This document shows positions 5,285 to 5,863 of a stretch of DNA of 5,863 bases, one piece after another. The notes below the pieces were generated by a model. That model saw only the letters and a list, made by a program, of their open reading frames with translations. It was not told the origin of the DNA and made no database searches. A program made the position numbers and the translations under genes. The first letter of the stretch is position 1; the number at the start of each line of letters is the position of its first letter. The stretch is from Dehalococcoidia bacterium (GTDB taxonomy: Bacteria; Chloroflexota; Dehalococcoidia; JACPQF01), in assembly GCA_030650265.1 (NCBI GenBank), contig JAUSEJ010000327.1, positions 1-5,863 on the forward strand. Direction: 5' to 3'.

Positions 5285-5863
5285 ATGGCTCGTTTCCTCA
5301 CTGAGGAACACCGGATCTTTCAAGATGTCTTTCGCCGTTACGTACGCAGCGAACTTGTCCCTCACTGGAAGACCTGGGAGGACGAACGGCGGGTGCCCAG
5401 ATCAGTTTGGAAAGACTGCGGCGCTCAGGGCTTTCTCTGTCCCTGGGTTTCCCCGGAGTATGGCGGCGGTGGCGCCGATTTCGTCTATTCTTACGTAATT
5501 AACCTGGAGGCAGCCAGGGCTGGGGTGACGTTGATGCTGGGACTGCACAACGACATTGTCGTTCCCTATTTGGCCACGTATGGCAATGCTGAGCAGAGGC
5601 GGCGATGGTTGCCTGGCTGCGTCAGCGGCGACCTGATCGCGGCCGTGGCCATGACAGAGCCCGGGACTGGATCGGATCTGCAAGCGGTTAGCACCACGGC
5701 TGTGCGCGATGGGGACGACTACATAATCAACGGTCAGAAAATCTTCATCTCCAGCGGTATGGAATGCGACCTCGTGATCGTGGTCTGCCGGACGGCTAAG
5801 AATATAGCCGGGCGTAATGCTTTGAGCCTCATCGTGGTTGAAGATGGTACTCCTGGCTTTATC
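5285..5863 (+). CDS. Acyl-CoA dehydrogenase, second copy, N-terminal part (runs off window)
   Basis: The gene starts at ATG 5285 with MARFLTEEHRIFQDVF and stays open for 193 codons to the window end, about half of a normal acyl-CoA dehydrogenase. It aligns without gaps to the first 193 residues of the enzyme at 3247; a hand count gives 149 identities (about 77%). It shares SPEYGGGG, MTEPGTGSD, YIINGQKIFIS and SLIVVEDGTPGF. Synonymous codons differ widely, so the duplication is old and the protein has been kept under selection. Changes cluster in the N-terminal helices (for example R78L79GLHS against M78L79GLHN, and the 94-98 region), which could affect acyl or partner contacts. The catalytic base region lies outside the window, so activity cannot be judged. 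It could act on a different acyl-CoA or pair with the first copy. Confidence 0.94.
   Translation, partial: MARFLTEEHRIFQDVFRRYVRSELVPHWKTWEDERRVPRSVWKDCGAQGFLCPWVSPEYGGGGADFVYSYVINLEAARAGVTLMLGLHNDIVVPYLATYGNAEQRRRWLPGCVSGDLIAAVAMTEPGTGSDLQAVSTTAVRDGDDYIINGQKIFISSGMECDLVIVVCRTAKNIAGRNALSLIVVEDGTPGFI
5294..5308 (+). repeat. Palindrome TTCCTC-ACT-GAGGAA inside codons 4-8, copy 2
   Basis: Identical to the palindrome at 3256-3270 and at the same distance from the start codon. The identity extends to 19 bases (5294-5312 against 3256-3274), while the following codons for Q, D, V, R and Y use different third bases. Confidence 0.45.

Noticed and set aside
1..5863. CRISPR array, tRNA/rRNA gene, insertion sequence or prophage attachment site
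   Set aside because: No regularly spaced repeats, no tRNA-like arms, no transposase motifs and no terminal repeats were seen; genes fill nearly the whole window and the longest gap is 127 bases.

Overview
The window looks bacterial: moderately GC-rich, with strong AGGAG-type ribosome sites and all recognisable genes on the + strand. It carries one compact run of genes for CoA-thioester chemistry. The taxon cannot be fixed from the sequence. The gene content (an HMG-CoA-synthase-like/DUF35 fusion beside an SCP2-type thiolase, duplicated acyl-CoA dehydrogenases, and a probable peptide-type ABC binding protein upstream) resembles catabolic gene sets of uncultivated Chloroflexi (Dehalococcoidia/SAR202-like) or of deltaproteobacteria. 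That is an impression from gene content, not a measurement.

Layout. Bases 1-294 hold the C-terminal end of a gene, probably an extracytoplasmic solute-binding protein. Bases 295-394 are a promoter region with a perfect TTGACA, a 17-bp spacer and an extended -10. It is followed by five co-directional genes: an HMG-CoA-synthase-like protein fused to a zinc-ribbon/OB-fold DUF35 domain (395-1843, GTG start), an SCP2-type thiolase (1911-3119), an acyl-CoA dehydrogenase (3247-4383), a short-chain dehydrogenase (4448-5260), and a second acyl-CoA dehydrogenase that runs off the window (5285 onward). The second dehydrogenase is about 77% identical to the first over the visible 193 residues. Gaps are 67, 127, 64 and 24 bases. 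The 127-base gap contains a perfect 15-bp hairpin with a 4-base loop and no T-run.

How the genes could work together. Acyl-CoA dehydrogenase (alpha,beta-oxidation), SDR (beta-hydroxyacyl-CoA oxidation) and thiolase (C-C cleavage) are three of the four steps of a beta-oxidation-like route. An enoyl-CoA hydratase and an acyl-CoA-forming enzyme are not in view. The HMG-CoA-synthase-like/DUF35 protein next to the thiolase recalls the archaeal thiolase/HMG-CoA synthase/DUF35 complex, the BbsA-BbsB pair of anaerobic toluene degradation, and the Ltp2/DUF35 aldolases of steroid degradation. Here the synthase domain appears to have lost its Glu, Cys and His catalytic residues while the thiolase keeps its own. 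The fusion may therefore be a non-catalytic partner that presents CoA substrate to the thiolase. This pairing is the most interesting feature of the window; its substrate is unknown.
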